DNA of 64,000 bases from Mycolicibacterium holsaticum DSM 44478 = JCM 12374 (GCF_019645835.1 NZ_CP080998.1:5394001-5458000), one strand, 5' to 3'; positions 53,991 to 63,325 are shown, numbered from the stretch's first letter. The notes: generated from the letters alone by a model not told the origin. Program-made: numbers and translations.

Positions 53991-56612
53991 CGGCTCGAGC
54001 ACGGTGACGGTGCCCGCGTCGCCGTCTACCTCCACCAGCGCTCCGTCGTCGAGCACACGGGAGGCGTATTCGGTTCCCACCACGGCCGGGATACCGAATT
54101 CCCTTGCCACGATCGCCGCGTGGGACATCATGCCGCCGATGTCGGTGACCACCGCGGCGGCGCTGGCGAAAAACGGCGTCCAGCCCGTGTCGGTCGCCCT
54201 GGCCACCAGAACGTCGCCGGGCGCCATGTCATCGTCGGGAGACCGCAACACGCGCACCCGACCGCGCACCACCCCGGCGACCGCGGGTACGCCGACGATC
54301 GTCTGCTCGACCGGCTCGCGGCCGACCACCTCGGCGGCGGTCATGGGCTGGGAGAACCGCAGGGGCACTTCGATGTTCGCCAGACGCTCACGTTCGGCGC
54401 GTCGCCGCGCGATGATCGGCGCCAACTCCAGGCCGCTGGAGACGAACAGTTCGTCGCGCCTGAGGTAGAAGACGTCACCAACCTCCGACAGGCGTCCGGA
54501 CCCGGCGAGCCGGGCACCCCATTCACGTAGCGCCAACCGCAACTGATGGGTCAGCCGCATCACCGCGTCGCGGCAACGTTCGCGCCGCGAAATCATCGAC
54601 CGGCTCGCCTTTTCGAGCTGCCTGCCGACGAAATCCAGCCGCTGGCTCTCGGGCGGCTCCGCGGTCACCCCGATCGCACCGGACACTGCCCGCAACAACA
54701 GGTGCGGTGCGTCCGCGTAGACACAGTTGGCCAGTTCGGTCTCGCCAGGGCCGCGGTGCCCCGCAGCGGTGAGTAGCGCACTCACCCGTCGCGCGAAATC
54801 AGGGTCCCTGCGCTGTAGTTCGGCCCAACTGTTTTCGTCGATACGGGCGGCAAGCACGGCGGCGGCCTCGGGTCGTCGGTAGGCGAGCGCGGCCAGTTCC
54901 CGCACGCCGCGCAGCAGCCGCGAGCTGGCCAGCACCTCGTGGTCGCCGGCAGACGGTTGCAGAGCAGCCGTTCCGTAACGCCGCTCGAGCACGGAACTGG
55001 GCACGCTGACCAGGAAAGTGCAGAGCAACCCGACCTTCCAGCCCTCGACGCAGTCCTCCCACAGTGACTCGATACGCGCGCGTAACCGGGCATCGGTGAG
55101 ATCGGCTGCCGCAGTGTGGGACACCTCCTCGGCGCGCTGTTCGACGGCGGCCGCCGCCGCGCGGATTCCGGCCAGCCGTGGACCCGCCACCGCGGCGAAC
55201 CTCCCGAAGCGGGGCAGATCTCGCAGTGCCGGTCGCGGCCGCACGAAGTCCGGCGGATACGGTCGACCGTTGATCTGGTGCTCGAAGTCCTCGGGCGTCT
55301 GCCCCGGTGTCCCGGAAGCCATTTCCCTGAGCACACTGACGTTCTGATAGAACCGGTGCCCGAAGATCGCGAGCTGCCTGCGCCGCACGTTGTCGCGGAT
55401 CCGCTCGTCGAGCGGAAGCAGCAGCGCGACCTGGTCGGCGCCGGTGAACAGCGCGTCACGGGTCAGCTCCAGCGACAGCGGGGTCATCGGCCCGGGAAAC
55501 GCCTCCTCGAGATTGGCGCAGGTCCACTCCGGATAGGTGGGATCGGCACGGGGCGTGTCGAATTCGCCGGAGGCCGCCCCGGAAAGCACCTGAAGTGAGC
55601 TGCCGTCGACGCCGGCCTGTGCGGCCGGGTGCGGTCGGGCCCGGTCCAGCTTGGTCGGCCTGCGAAGTTCCTTCATCCCGAGCACCAGGTGGCTGGTGGC
55701 GTGCCTGCCTTGGTCTGCGATCGCCTCGGCCGAGGTGTAGGCGAGCTCGAACCCGAAGTCCTGCTTCAACCGTGTGGTGTCGGCAATCGGCCAGTGCAGG
55801 AACAGGTCGAACAGTTCGGGGGCCGAACGAGCCGCGGGAACCGCCCGGCTCAACGCCCGAACCGTCGGCACCAGCAGCCGCGGCGGTGTCGGCGCACACG
55901 GACGCCGCGCCAGGCGCGCCACCTGTGGCCAGCTCAGTTGGTCGTCGGCCGCGAGGTTCACCGCGCCCACCACCGGGCTGTCACAGGCGTGGGCGAAGAA
56001 GCGGCCCACGTCGTCCTGGTGCACCATCTGGATCTTCGCGCGCCCGCCGAGGCCGGGGACCGCCGGTTGCCGGTACACGTTCGCCGGCGCGTTGTGGGCG
56101 GCGCGGCCCACCACCACCGTCGGACGCACCCGCAGTGCCTGCACCCCGGATTCGACGATCATCCGCTCGGCCTGAGCCTTGTGCCATTCGTACACCAGAC
56201 CGTGGGCCGGGTTGAGTTCTTCGTGTTCCTGCCACGGCTGCGGGTGATCGGGGTGTGCACCGTACGCGGTTACCGATGATGCGAACACCATTCGGGCGCA
56301 ACCGGTCTGGTCCATCGCGGTCAGTACGTTGCGGGTGCCGCCGAGGTTGATCGGCTCGGCCTGTTCGTGGGTGACCGATCCGCTCAACGCCCAGGCCAGA
56401 TGCACCACGGTGGCGCAGCCGTCCATCGCGCGACGAACCGATTCCACGTCGCCGATGTCGCCCTGCACGAACCGCGCACCCTTGGGGAGGGCGCGCGGCT
56501 CGTGGCGGGCGAACAGCACGACGTCGTGTCCGGCGCGGACGAGCCACTTGGTGGTGGCCACCCCGAATGCCCCGGTTCCTCCGGTGACCAGCACCGCGCC
56601 GCCCGATGTCAC
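53916..56612 (-). CDS. Epimerase-PEP synthase-type fusion protein without ATP-grasp domain
   Basis: An 898-residue two-part protein. Residues 1-310 are an extended SDR/epimerase (VTGGTGAFG at 9-17, FASSVTAYG, YEWHK as YxxxK, RPTVVVGR). Residues 380-760 resemble the central part of PEP-synthase/rifampin-phosphotransferase-like proteins (NLEEAFPGPMTPLSLELT). Residues 770-880 are the swivelling phospho-His domain, GGMMSHAAIVAREFGIPAVVGT, with His831. The N-terminal ATP-grasp domain of true PEP synthases is absent. M. tuberculosis Rv2047c has the same architecture as I recall and is unassigned. It may phosphorylate or transfer between bound substrates. It ends inside ptbB on the other strand. Confidence 0.8.
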   Translation of the reverse strand: MTSGGAVLVTGGTGAFGVATTKWLVRAGHDVVLFARHEPRALPKGARFVQGDIGDVESVRRAMDGCATVVHLAWALSGSVTHEQAEPINLGGTRNVLTAMDQTGCARMVFASSVTAYGAHPDHPQPWQEHEELNPAHGLVYEWHKAQAERMIVESGVQALRVRPTVVVGRAAHNAPANVYRQPAVPGLGGRAKIQMVHQDDVGRFFAHACDSPVVGAVNLAADDQLSWPQVARLARRPCAPTPPRLLVPTVRALSRAVPAARSAPELFDLFLHWPIADTTRLKQDFGFELAYTSAEAIADQGRHATSHLVLGMKELRRPTKLDRARPHPAAQAGVDGSSLQVLSGAASGEFDTPRADPTYPEWTCANLEEAFPGPMTPLSLELTRDALFTGADQVALLLPLDERIRDNVRRRQLAIFGHRFYQNVSVLREMASGTPGQTPEDFEHQINGRPYPPDFVRPRPALRDLPRFGRFAAVAGPRLAGIRAAAAAVEQRAEEVSHTAAADLTDARLRARIESLWEDCVEGWKVGLLCTFLVSVPSSVLERRYGTAALQPSAGDHEVLASSRLLRGVRELAALAYRRPEAAAVLAARIDENSWAELQRRDPDFARRVSALLTAAGHRGPGETELANCVYADAPHLLLRAVSGAIGVTAEPPESQRLDFVGRQLEKASRSMISRRERCRDAVMRLTHQLRLALREWGARLAGSGRLSEVGDVFYLRRDELFVSSGLELAPIIARRRAERERLANIEVPLRFSQPMTAAEVVGREPVEQTIVGVPAVAGVVRGRVRVLRSPDDDMAPGDVLVARATDTGWTPFFASAAAVVTDIGGMMSHAAIVAREFGIPAVVGTEYASRVLDDGALVEVDGDAGTVTVLEPSAQSAAQPVDLVGGDTDGFQVAGH

Positions 56613-56627
56613 GTGCAGAACTTCCGC

Positions 56628-57635
56628 TCAGCGGTTCGCGGCGTCGTCGACGTCCGGGATCTTGCTCTCCCTGATCCGGTCGCCGAAGGTCTCCAGCCAG
56701 CTGAAGCCGAGTTTGACCTCGCGATCCTCACCCGCGCGCCGGGTGTGGCCGGCCTGCGCCCGATATCCACCCCACCGGGCCGCCGTGAACTCCGAGAGCT
56801 TGCCCCCGTCTTCGAGTTCGAAGGTCCACTCCTCGCCCGAGGATGCCTTCCACAGTGCGCGCTGTGCCCAATCGTCATCGCCGAGGTCGATGCCGCCGGT
56901 GACGCCGCTGTCCATCACCAGCGGACCGTTCTGGTCGTTCACACCGGTGAAGTTGAAGCCGTCCCGGCCGATGCACAGGTGGCCCCACTCGATGGTGCCG
57001 TCGTCGTATTCGTTGGCGAACGCCTCCCAGCCCAGTTGGAGATCCTTGAACACCCGGAACTCCTTCCAGTCGTAGCCGGACGGCCAGTAGGCGTGGTCCC
57101 AGAACACGAAACCCTCGACACCGTCGCCGAGCACGGTGCCCCGGACCTTGTAGAGCTCGCTGATGTAGAGGATCGGCTCGTCCTCATCCGGCGCGTAGAT
57201 CTGCACGCCGGGTCCCACCAGGGAGCCGTCCAGGGACAGCAGATCGCCCTCACGCCACTCGAAGGCTCCGGGGGTGGCCTCGAAGCGGAACGCGCCACCG
57301 GAGTCCCCGACCTTCTCCATCATCGCGCCGTGCAATAGGACCCGGTCGTCGCCGTACTCGCGCTTGACCTCGCCGCGAACCGTCTTCGCCGAGTCCGGTT
57401 CGATGCTCACCGACCCGCCACGGGCGTTCATCAACCACAGCCCCGCCGTCATCGGGCCGATGAACTTCCGCTCGAAGACGTGCAGGGTGCCGTCGGCTTC
57501 GCGCCAGCCTCCGTAGAAGTACACCACCTGCTCGGTCAACCCGAACGGGGTGTTGAAGGGGTGGTGCACGCTGATGTCGGGGGTATAGGGCGCGGTCAGC
57601 GCCCGATGACGGAACGATCCGATGTCTGATGCCAT
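56628..57635 (-). CDS. Protein of unknown function, paralogue A of the P450 cluster
   Basis: A 335-residue soluble protein, colinear and roughly half identical to the protein at 59415-60458. Shared blocks are YGGWR, ERKFxGPMTAGLW, TVRGEVKREY, LDGxLVGPGxQI, SELYKV, DWAQR and ARWGGYRAQAG. The pattern of short strands, Trp and Gly is like lipocalin or CrtC/AttH-type barrels, which would suit a hydrophobic-substrate hydratase or binding protein; this is a guess. ATG at 57635 follows GAGGAGC; longer readings start in the promoter. The fusion gene follows after 15 bp. Confidence 0.7.
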   Translation of the reverse strand: MASDIGSFRHRALTAPYTPDISVHHPFNTPFGLTEQVVYFYGGWREADGTLHVFERKFIGPMTAGLWLMNARGGSVSIEPDSAKTVRGEVKREYGDDRVLLHGAMMEKVGDSGGAFRFEATPGAFEWREGDLLSLDGSLVGPGVQIYAPDEDEPILYISELYKVRGTVLGDGVEGFVFWDHAYWPSGYDWKEFRVFKDLQLGWEAFANEYDDGTIEWGHLCIGRDGFNFTGVNDQNGPLVMDSGVTGGIDLGDDDWAQRALWKASSGEEWTFELEDGGKLSEFTAARWGGYRAQAGHTRRAGEDREVKLGFSWLETFGDRIRESKIPDVDDAANR

Positions 57636-57739
57636 GTGTTTGCTCCTCGTGGCGCAACAGCTTGTCGCATAACGAAATTCGCGTCTGCAACACGGCGGTC
57701 CACGCGGTGCGTAGTGATGCAGACCACGTAACCTTATTA

Positions 57740-57756
57740 CCGACACAATGTGTTGG
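57740..57756. promoter_or_regulatory. Palindromic operator between paralogue A and the TetR gene
   Basis: CCGACACAATGTGTTGG contains a perfect ACACA-A-TGTGT and is symmetric at 14 of 16 arm positions. It lies about midway in the 186-bp divergent gap (57636-57821), the expected place for the operator of the TetR regulator encoded at 57822. Both genes would be controlled by it. Confidence 0.55.
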
Positions 57757-57821
57757 CAATAGTGGCGGGGCTAGTATTTCTCCGGATCGCCGCACCATCG
57801 GACCGTTTCGACAGGAGGGTC

Positions 57822-58502
57822 GTGACCGACGCGCCAGGTACCCGCAGGCGGCGCCGCTCCGCCGCCGACGGCGACAGCCCGCCGTCGGCGCCGCGTAAGC
57901 GCCGGCCGGGGGGCGGCCGCCCTCGTGACCCCGAGATCGACGCCCGCGTGCTGTTGGCCGCGCGCAATGTCTACGCCGAATTCGGTTGGGTGGGATTTCA
58001 TTTCGACCGCGTCGCCAAGGCCGCCCGGGTCAGCCGAGATGTGCTCTACCGGCGCTTTTCTGATCGCGAGGCACTGCTCATCGACGCGTTGGCCGACGCC
58101 GTATTGCCGACCGTCACGGGCGACGGTCCGATCCGCGATCAGCTCATGACCTACGCCCGTGACATCTACACGTACTTCACCTCCGCCGACGGGATCGCGA
58201 GCCTGCGAATCCATTTGGAGGCCAAACAGTTTCCCGAACTCTACGCGGCCTTCCGTAGCCGGGTGGTGGACCCCAACTTCGTCGTCAACATCGCCGCCCT
58301 CGACGAAGCGGCCCGCAGGGGGGACCTTCGTGAGACAGCCGACCCGGTGGCCGTTCTCGAGTCGATCGGCGGCGGCGTGCTCATCCACGCGCTGTACAGC
58401 CAGCACGCCGGTGCGCTGGACGGCGCGTCTCCGATGAGCCCCGGCCGCCTCGACGCGGCCCTGCGCAACTTCGTCGCGCTGGCGCTCGACAACGCACCCT
58501 AG
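57822..58502 (+). CDS. TetR family transcriptional regulator
   Basis: A 226-residue repressor. After a basic, disordered N-terminus (GTRRRRRSAADG, RKRRPGGGRPRDPEID) the helix-turn-helix reads LLAARNVYAEFGWVGFHFDRVAKAARVSRDVLYRRFSDREALL. The helical C-terminal half binds ligand. GTG at 57822 has AGGAGGG directly upstream; longer readings run into the operator. It is divergent from paralogue A and is followed after 111 bp by the SDR, so it probably regulates the whole cluster. Confidence 0.85.
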   Translation: MTDAPGTRRRRRSAADGDSPPSAPRKRRPGGGRPRDPEIDARVLLAARNVYAEFGWVGFHFDRVAKAARVSRDVLYRRFSDREALLIDALADAVLPTVTGDGPIRDQLMTYARDIYTYFTSADGIASLRIHLEAKQFPELYAAFRSRVVDPNFVVNIAALDEAARRGDLRETADPVAVLESIGGGVLIHALYSQHAGALDGASPMSPGRLDAALRNFVALALDNAP

Positions 58503-58535
58503 CCCCGGGAGACGCCGAATACCGGCCGAATGTAC

Positions 58536-58550
58536 TAACCAGGTTATAGT
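58536..58550 (+). promoter_or_regulatory. Palindrome and -10 element ahead of the SDR
   Basis: TAACCAGGTTA (58536-58546) is a perfect 11-bp palindrome overlapping TATAGT (58545-58550). The start of transcription would fall near 58557, after the first in-frame ATG at 58554, so translation more likely starts at 58614. It differs from the ACACAATGTGT palindrome, hinting at a second regulator. Confidence 0.4.
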
Positions 58551-58613
58551 TTTATGGAATTCGTCGGCGGAAGGCAGGACCGTGCACATCTCTCGCGAAG
58601 CCGGACAGCCGCG

Positions 58614-59387
58614 ATGACCGCGCGGGTCGCCCTCGTCACCGGCGCGGCCAGCGGTATCGGCCGTGTCGCGGCTGCCAGGTTAGCCGCCACCGGGTGGACG
58701 GTTGCCGCAGTGGACCTGCCCGGTGATGCACTCGACAGCGTCGCTGAAACGACTGGGGCCGTGGGCTTCCCGTGTGATGTCACAGACATCCGGCTGGTAC
58801 AAACCACTGCCGAGAAGGTGCGCCACCAACTCGGTGATGTTCACCGGTTGGTCAATGCTGCCGGGATCGCCGTCGCAGGACGCATCGATGAGCTGCCGGC
58901 CACGACGTTCGCAGAGACCATGGCCGTCAACTATCTGGGCACTGTGCACTGGGTGCAGGCGCTACTGCCCGGCATGCGCGATGCCGGCCGGGGCGATCTC
59001 GCGTTGATCGCCTCGTTGGCCGGCTGGATGCCGATGCCTGAGATGGGTGCCTACACCGCGACGAAGTTCGCCGTGGTGGGTTTCGCCGAGACATTGGCGA
59101 TGGAACTCCGCGGATCCGGTATCACCGTGCGCTGTGTTTGCCCGATGGCGGTCAGGACACCCATGCTCAACAACATCGTGGGTGAGGGCCGGCACGACAG
59201 CATGCAGAGATTGGTGCCGTTCATCAGGCCGGAACGGGTGGTCGACGCGCTCGAACAGTCTCTGCAGAGGCGCCGTGCCGGCGTGATGGTGTTTCCCGAC
59301 GCGTCAAGTGCAGTCGCGTGGCGAGCGCGCCGATGGGCGCCACGGGCGTTGGCGGCGACGATCAACCGGTTCGGCATGAGCCGCTGA
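58614..59387 (+). CDS. Short-chain dehydrogenase/reductase
   Basis: A 257-residue classical SDR. It has the NAD(P) motif TGAASGIG, NAAGIAVAG, Ser in LIASLAGWMPM and catalytic YTATK. The C-terminal part (VVDALEQSLQRRRAGVMVFPD, then Arg-rich) is like SDRs that oxidise hydroxyl groups of lipids or sterols. It may act on the alcohol produced by the P450 of the cluster. ATG at 58614 is preferred; 58554 is an alternative 20 codons longer. It is convergent with paralogue B. Confidence 0.82.
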   Translation: MTARVALVTGAASGIGRVAAARLAATGWTVAAVDLPGDALDSVAETTGAVGFPCDVTDIRLVQTTAEKVRHQLGDVHRLVNAAGIAVAGRIDELPATTFAETMAVNYLGTVHWVQALLPGMRDAGRGDLALIASLAGWMPMPEMGAYTATKFAVVGFAETLAMELRGSGITVRCVCPMAVRTPMLNNIVGEGRHDSMQRLVPFIRPERVVDALEQSLQRRRAGVMVFPDASSAVAWRARRWAPRALAATINRFGMSR

Positions 59388-59414
59388 CGGTGTCGTCAGG
59401 GCTCAATCCGGCAG

Positions 59415-60458
59415 TCACCCATGAGCGTGTCCGTCGGCCGGTGCGCGCGCCAGCAGCTGGTCGACCGATTCGATGCGCTCGTCGCGGAACCGGTCCATGA
59501 ACGACTCTCCCCAGGAGAAGGCGACCTTGACGTCGCGGTCGTCACCGTGAAGCGAGATCCGTCCCGCCTGGGCGCGGTAGCCGCCCCAGCGGGCCGCCGA
59601 GAACTGAGACATCTGCCCGCCGGGTTCCAGTTCGAACACCCAGGTGCGGCCGTCGTGGGCGCGGTAGCCGATCCGTTGCGCCCAGTCGTCGGGGTCGGGA
59701 TCCACACCGCCCGCGGTGTCCACATCCATGACGATCGGGCCGGTCTCGTCGGCCACGGCGACGAAGTTGAACTTCTGCCGGCCGATGGCGACCTGACCCC
59801 ACTCGACGTGGCCGTCGGCGAACTCGGTCGCGAACGCCGACCAGGACAGCTGGGTGCCGTTGAAGATGCGGTATTCCTTCCAGTCCTGGCCGTGCGGCCA
59901 GTAGCCGTGGTCGAGAAACACGAAACCCTGCACCTTTTCGCCGAGCACGTCCCCGGTGACCTTGTAGAGCTCGCTGGTGTAGAAGAACGGCTCGTCGTGG
60001 TCCAGCGAGGCGATTTGAATGCCCGGGCCGACCAGTGCCCCGTCCAGCTGCAGGATCGTGCCCTCCCGCCAGTGCATCGCGCCCGGGGTGAGCCGGTACT
60101 CCAGCCCTTCCTCGGGTGCGCCGCCGGCCTTGCCGAGAAGCGAACCGTGCAAAAGGTGTTCGGTGTCGGTGTACTCGCGCTTCACCTCACCGCGAACCGT
60201 CTGCAACGATTCCGGAGCCAGCTGGACCTTGCCCGACCGGTTGGTCATCATCCACAGCCCGGCCGTCATCGGCCCGCAGAACTTCCGCTCGACGATGTGC
60301 AACGCCCCCGACTCGTCGCGCCACCCGCCGTACAGGTAGGTCGACTCCTCGGTGAGCCCGAGGGGCCGCGCGGTGGGCAGGTGCATGGCCAGGTTGGGCT
60401 CATAACACCTGACGGAGGTGGCGAAGTCGAGATCTCCGACCGGGGGTGCTGCTGTCAT
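59415..60458 (-). CDS. Protein of unknown function, paralogue B of the P450 cluster
   Basis: A 347-residue soluble paralogue of the protein at 56628-57635. It keeps the same motif order from LTEESTYLYGGWRDESG through FVFLDHGYWPHGQDWKEYRIF to RWGGYRAQAG. There is no signal peptide. ATG at 60458 follows AGGAGCG; the gene starts 17 bp after the aldehyde dehydrogenase and ends the probable operon. Two diverged copies within one catabolic cluster suggest related substrates or successive steps. Conserved Arg, Glu, Asp and Trp would be the first candidates for a binding site. Confidence 0.7.
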   Translation of the reverse strand: MTAAPPVGDLDFATSVRCYEPNLAMHLPTARPLGLTEESTYLYGGWRDESGALHIVERKFCGPMTAGLWMMTNRSGKVQLAPESLQTVRGEVKREYTDTEHLLHGSLLGKAGGAPEEGLEYRLTPGAMHWREGTILQLDGALVGPGIQIASLDHDEPFFYTSELYKVTGDVLGEKVQGFVFLDHGYWPHGQDWKEYRIFNGTQLSWSAFATEFADGHVEWGQVAIGRQKFNFVAVADETGPIVMDVDTAGGVDPDPDDWAQRIGYRAHDGRTWVFELEPGGQMSQFSAARWGGYRAQAGRISLHGDDRDVKVAFSWGESFMDRFRDERIESVDQLLARAPADGHAHG

Positions 60459-60475
60459 GCTGCGCTCCTGTTGAG

Positions 60476-61948
60476 TTAGGTTTCGGCAGAAGGTAGTTGC
60501 CAGGCGACGTACTTGACGGTGGTGTATTCGAGCAGACCCTCCTGGCCGACTTCGCGGCCGACACCGGACTGCTTGTAGCCGCCGAACGGTGCCTCGTTGC
60601 CCGAGGTGGTGGCGTTGACGCGGACCTGGCCCGCCCGGATGCGGCGCGCAAGGCGCAGCCCGAGCGCGGTGTCGGCCGTCCATACCGCGCCGACCAGTCC
60701 GTACGGGCTGTCGTTGGCGATCCGGACACCCTCGTCGGGATCCCCGCTATAGCGGATCACCACCACGACAGGGCCGAAGATTTCCTCGCGGGCCACCGCC
60801 ATGTCGTTGGTCACGCCGGTCAGAACCGTTGGCTCCAAATAGAATCCGCCCTCGGGAACGCCGCTCGGGCGTCCCCCGCCGCAAGCGATCCGGGCTCCGG
60901 CCGCGACGGCTTCGGACACGGTCGCCTCGATCCGATCTCGGGCTGAGGCCGAGATGACCGGTCCCATCGAGGTTTCCGGGTCGTTGGCGGGTCCGACCCG
61001 AACGTGCCGCAGCGCTCCGACGAGTGCGTCGACGACGCTGTCCTGCAGAGCGTCGGGCACCAGCACGCGCGTCAACAGCCCGCAACCCTGACCGGCGAGG
61101 GTGACAAACCGCAGCACCGCGGTCACCAGCGATGCGACGTCGGCGTCGGGCAGGGCCAGCAGCGCCGACTTGCCGCCGAGCTCGAGCAGCACGTGTTTGA
61201 GCGTCGCACCGGCGGACTGGGCGATCGCGCGGCCGACGGCCGACGAGCCGGTGAACGCCACCATGTCGACCCGGGGGTCGGCGACCATCGCCTCACCGAC
61301 GTCGGCACCGCCGGTCACCACGTTGAGCACGCCAGGGGGCACACCGGCTTCGGCGGCGAGCTCGCCCAGCAGCAGCGCGCAGCTCGGTGCTTCCGGTGCG
61401 GGCTTGAGCACCATGGTGTTTCCGGTGGCCAGTGCCGGCGCCACCTTCCACAGGTTGAGCAGATGCGGCGCGTTCCAGGGGGTGATCGCGGCGACGACGC
61501 CCCACGGTTCGCGAAGGATCCGCTGACCGGTGGCGGGCGGGCCGGGCAGGTGCGGGAGGGGGCGCCCGAGTTCGGACGTCGCCCTCGCCACCATGTCCCG
61601 GTAGTGATCCATCGGACGGCGTACCTGCCCCGGACCGGCCACCCTGCGGCAGGTGCCCACCTCGGTTTCCACGAAGCGGGTGAAGTCGGCACTGTGCTCA
61701 TCGATCAGATCGGCCAGCCGCAGCAGAACTTTGGCGCGGTGATCGGCGGGCTGCTCGGCCCACTGGCCGTCGTCGAAGGCCCGTCGCGCACCCGACAGCG
61801 CCGCGTCGAGTTCGGCCGGGCCGCCCTGCGGGACGGTGCGCACCACCTGCCCGGTGGACGGGTCGACGACGTCGCACATCTGCGCGGCGTCGGTGATCAG
61901 CGCGCCGTCGACGAGCAGCCTGGTGCCGACGGTGTCCAGCGCCGTCAT
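60476..61948 (-). CDS. Aldehyde dehydrogenase
   Basis: A 490-residue NAD(P)-dependent aldehyde dehydrogenase. It has the ITPWNAPHLLNLWKVAPALATGNTMVLKPA cofactor block, FTGSSAVGRAI, catalytic Glu in LELGGKS and nucleophile Cys in LAGQGCGLLTR, then EEIFGPVVVV. ATG at 61948 overlaps the P450 stop (ATGA). It would oxidise an aldehyde, derived from the alcohol made by the P450, to an acid. Longer readings upstream belong to the P450 shadow. Confidence 0.9.
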   Translation of the reverse strand: MTALDTVGTRLLVDGALITDAAQMCDVVDPSTGQVVRTVPQGGPAELDAALSGARRAFDDGQWAEQPADHRAKVLLRLADLIDEHSADFTRFVETEVGTCRRVAGPGQVRRPMDHYRDMVARATSELGRPLPHLPGPPATGQRILREPWGVVAAITPWNAPHLLNLWKVAPALATGNTMVLKPAPEAPSCALLLGELAAEAGVPPGVLNVVTGGADVGEAMVADPRVDMVAFTGSSAVGRAIAQSAGATLKHVLLELGGKSALLALPDADVASLVTAVLRFVTLAGQGCGLLTRVLVPDALQDSVVDALVGALRHVRVGPANDPETSMGPVISASARDRIEATVSEAVAAGARIACGGGRPSGVPEGGFYLEPTVLTGVTNDMAVAREEIFGPVVVVIRYSGDPDEGVRIANDSPYGLVGAVWTADTALGLRLARRIRAGQVRVNATTSGNEAPFGGYKQSGVGREVGQEGLLEYTTVKYVAWQLPSAET

Positions 61949-63129
61949 CGCGGTGTTCCCGGCGAAAACATGACGGGCATGCTCTTCACACCGCGCATCA
62001 TCAGCGGCCCGTGCGGCTCGTAGCTGTAGTCGTCGGCGAGCGCCAGGTCGGGCAGCCGGTCCAGCAGCACCTCCAGCGCAACGGTGGCTTCCAGCCGCGC
62101 CAGCGACGATCCGATGCAGAAGTGCTCGCCGAACCCGAACGTCTGATGGGTGCGGTTGCGGGCGGCGGGGCGGTCCATGTCCCAGTCGTAGGGCCGGTCG
62201 AGCCCGTCGAGATCGCGGTTGGCGTGTGCCACCGCGTTGCACACCAACGCGCCTGCCGGGATGGTCACCCCGGCCACCTCGACGTCGGTGGCGGCCTTGC
62301 GCGGCACCCAGTACAGCGGCGGGTCGAAACGCAGCGTCTCCTCGACGACGTTGGCGATCAGCGTGCGGTCGGCTCGCACCCGCCGCCAGCGTGCCGGCAC
62401 CGAAAGCAGCTGATGCAGCATCGATCCGATCAGGTTGGCGGTGGTGTCGGTGCCGGCGAGGATCAGCATGCGTACGAGGGCGACCAGTTCGTCCGTGCTG
62501 AGCCGGTCTTCGCCGTCGTGCACGTCGATGAGGTGGCTGAGCAGGTCCTCACCCGGGGCTCGCCTGCGCTCGTCGATGATGCTCAGCACGTACCTACGCA
62601 GTTGAGGGTCGGAGTCGGCATAGCCGCTGGAACCCGGTGCCGCCGCGGTGATCGCGTCGTCGGCCCACTCCACGAACTGGGAACGATCCCCTTCTGGTAT
62701 CCCGACCAGTTCGGCGATCACCATGGCGGGCAACAGGAACGCGAACTCGGTGCACATGTCGGCGGTCGCCCGGGTGATGAACCGGTCGACCAACTCGTGC
62801 CCGATGGCGTAGGTCGGGGCCTCCAACTTTTTCACGGCCTTTGGCGTGAACGCCTTGACCACGAGTTTGCGCATGCGGGTGTGCTCGTCACCGTCAAGGT
62901 GCACCAGGCTCGGCTGGGTGCCGGGTTCGCGCGGACGCAGTTCGTTGCGGAACGCCTGCGAATCCTTGAACACCGCGGCGACGTTGGCGTTGCCGGTGAC
63001 GACGACCGCACCGCCGGGCGCGGGAATGACCGGGCAGCGCGCGGCGGCCTCGCGCAGCGGGGTGTACGGATCGGGCACCGGGGTGAACGGATCGAATTGC
63101 ACTGGGGATCCTGGGTTCTGCTCAGACAT
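61945..63129 (-). CDS. Cytochrome P450
   Basis: A 394-residue bacterial class I P450 that hydroxylates an unidentified substrate with electrons from a ferredoxin. It has the I-helix AGTDTTANLIGSMLH, the ExxR pair EETLRFDPP, and the haem-thiolate loop FGFGEHFCIGSSLARLE. ATG at 63129 overlaps the ferredoxin stop by 8 bp, so the redox partner is co-translated. It lies upstream of the aldehyde dehydrogenase. The family number cannot be given without a search. Confidence 0.93.
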   Translation of the reverse strand: MSEQNPGSPVQFDPFTPVPDPYTPLREAAARCPVIPAPGGAVVVTGNANVAAVFKDSQAFRNELRPREPGTQPSLVHLDGDEHTRMRKLVVKAFTPKAVKKLEAPTYAIGHELVDRFITRATADMCTEFAFLLPAMVIAELVGIPEGDRSQFVEWADDAITAAAPGSSGYADSDPQLRRYVLSIIDERRRAPGEDLLSHLIDVHDGEDRLSTDELVALVRMLILAGTDTTANLIGSMLHQLLSVPARWRRVRADRTLIANVVEETLRFDPPLYWVPRKAATDVEVAGVTIPAGALVCNAVAHANRDLDGLDRPYDWDMDRPAARNRTHQTFGFGEHFCIGSSLARLEATVALEVLLDRLPDLALADDYSYEPHGPLMMRGVKSMPVMFSPGTPR

Positions 63130-63325
63130 CCTGTTCCTCACTGACGGTGATGGCCGATTCCGGGCAGGCCTGCGCGCCTATGCGGGCTTGGGTCAGGTCG
63201 TCGCCGTCGACATCGGGTTTGATGACAACGCAATAGCCGTCCGCGTCGGGCTCATAGATCTCGGGGGCGTGCGCGTAGCACTGCCCGTGGCCCATGCAGC
63301 GCTCCGGGTCGACGGTGACCTTCAC
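63122..63325 (-). CDS. 3Fe-4S ferredoxin, partner of the P450
   Basis: A 67-residue ferredoxin with Cys ligands in ERCMGHGQCYAHAP (C-x5-C) and AQACPESAI (CP), the pattern of [3Fe-4S] ferredoxins that serve mycobacterial P450s. The GTG start at 63325 overlaps the BKACE stop (GTGA), and its own end overlaps the P450 start. It is too short to stand out by length alone but is clear from the motifs. Confidence 0.9.
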   Translation of the reverse strand: MKVTVDPERCMGHGQCYAHAPEIYEPDADGYCVVIKPDVDGDDLTQARIGAQACPESAITVSEEQDV

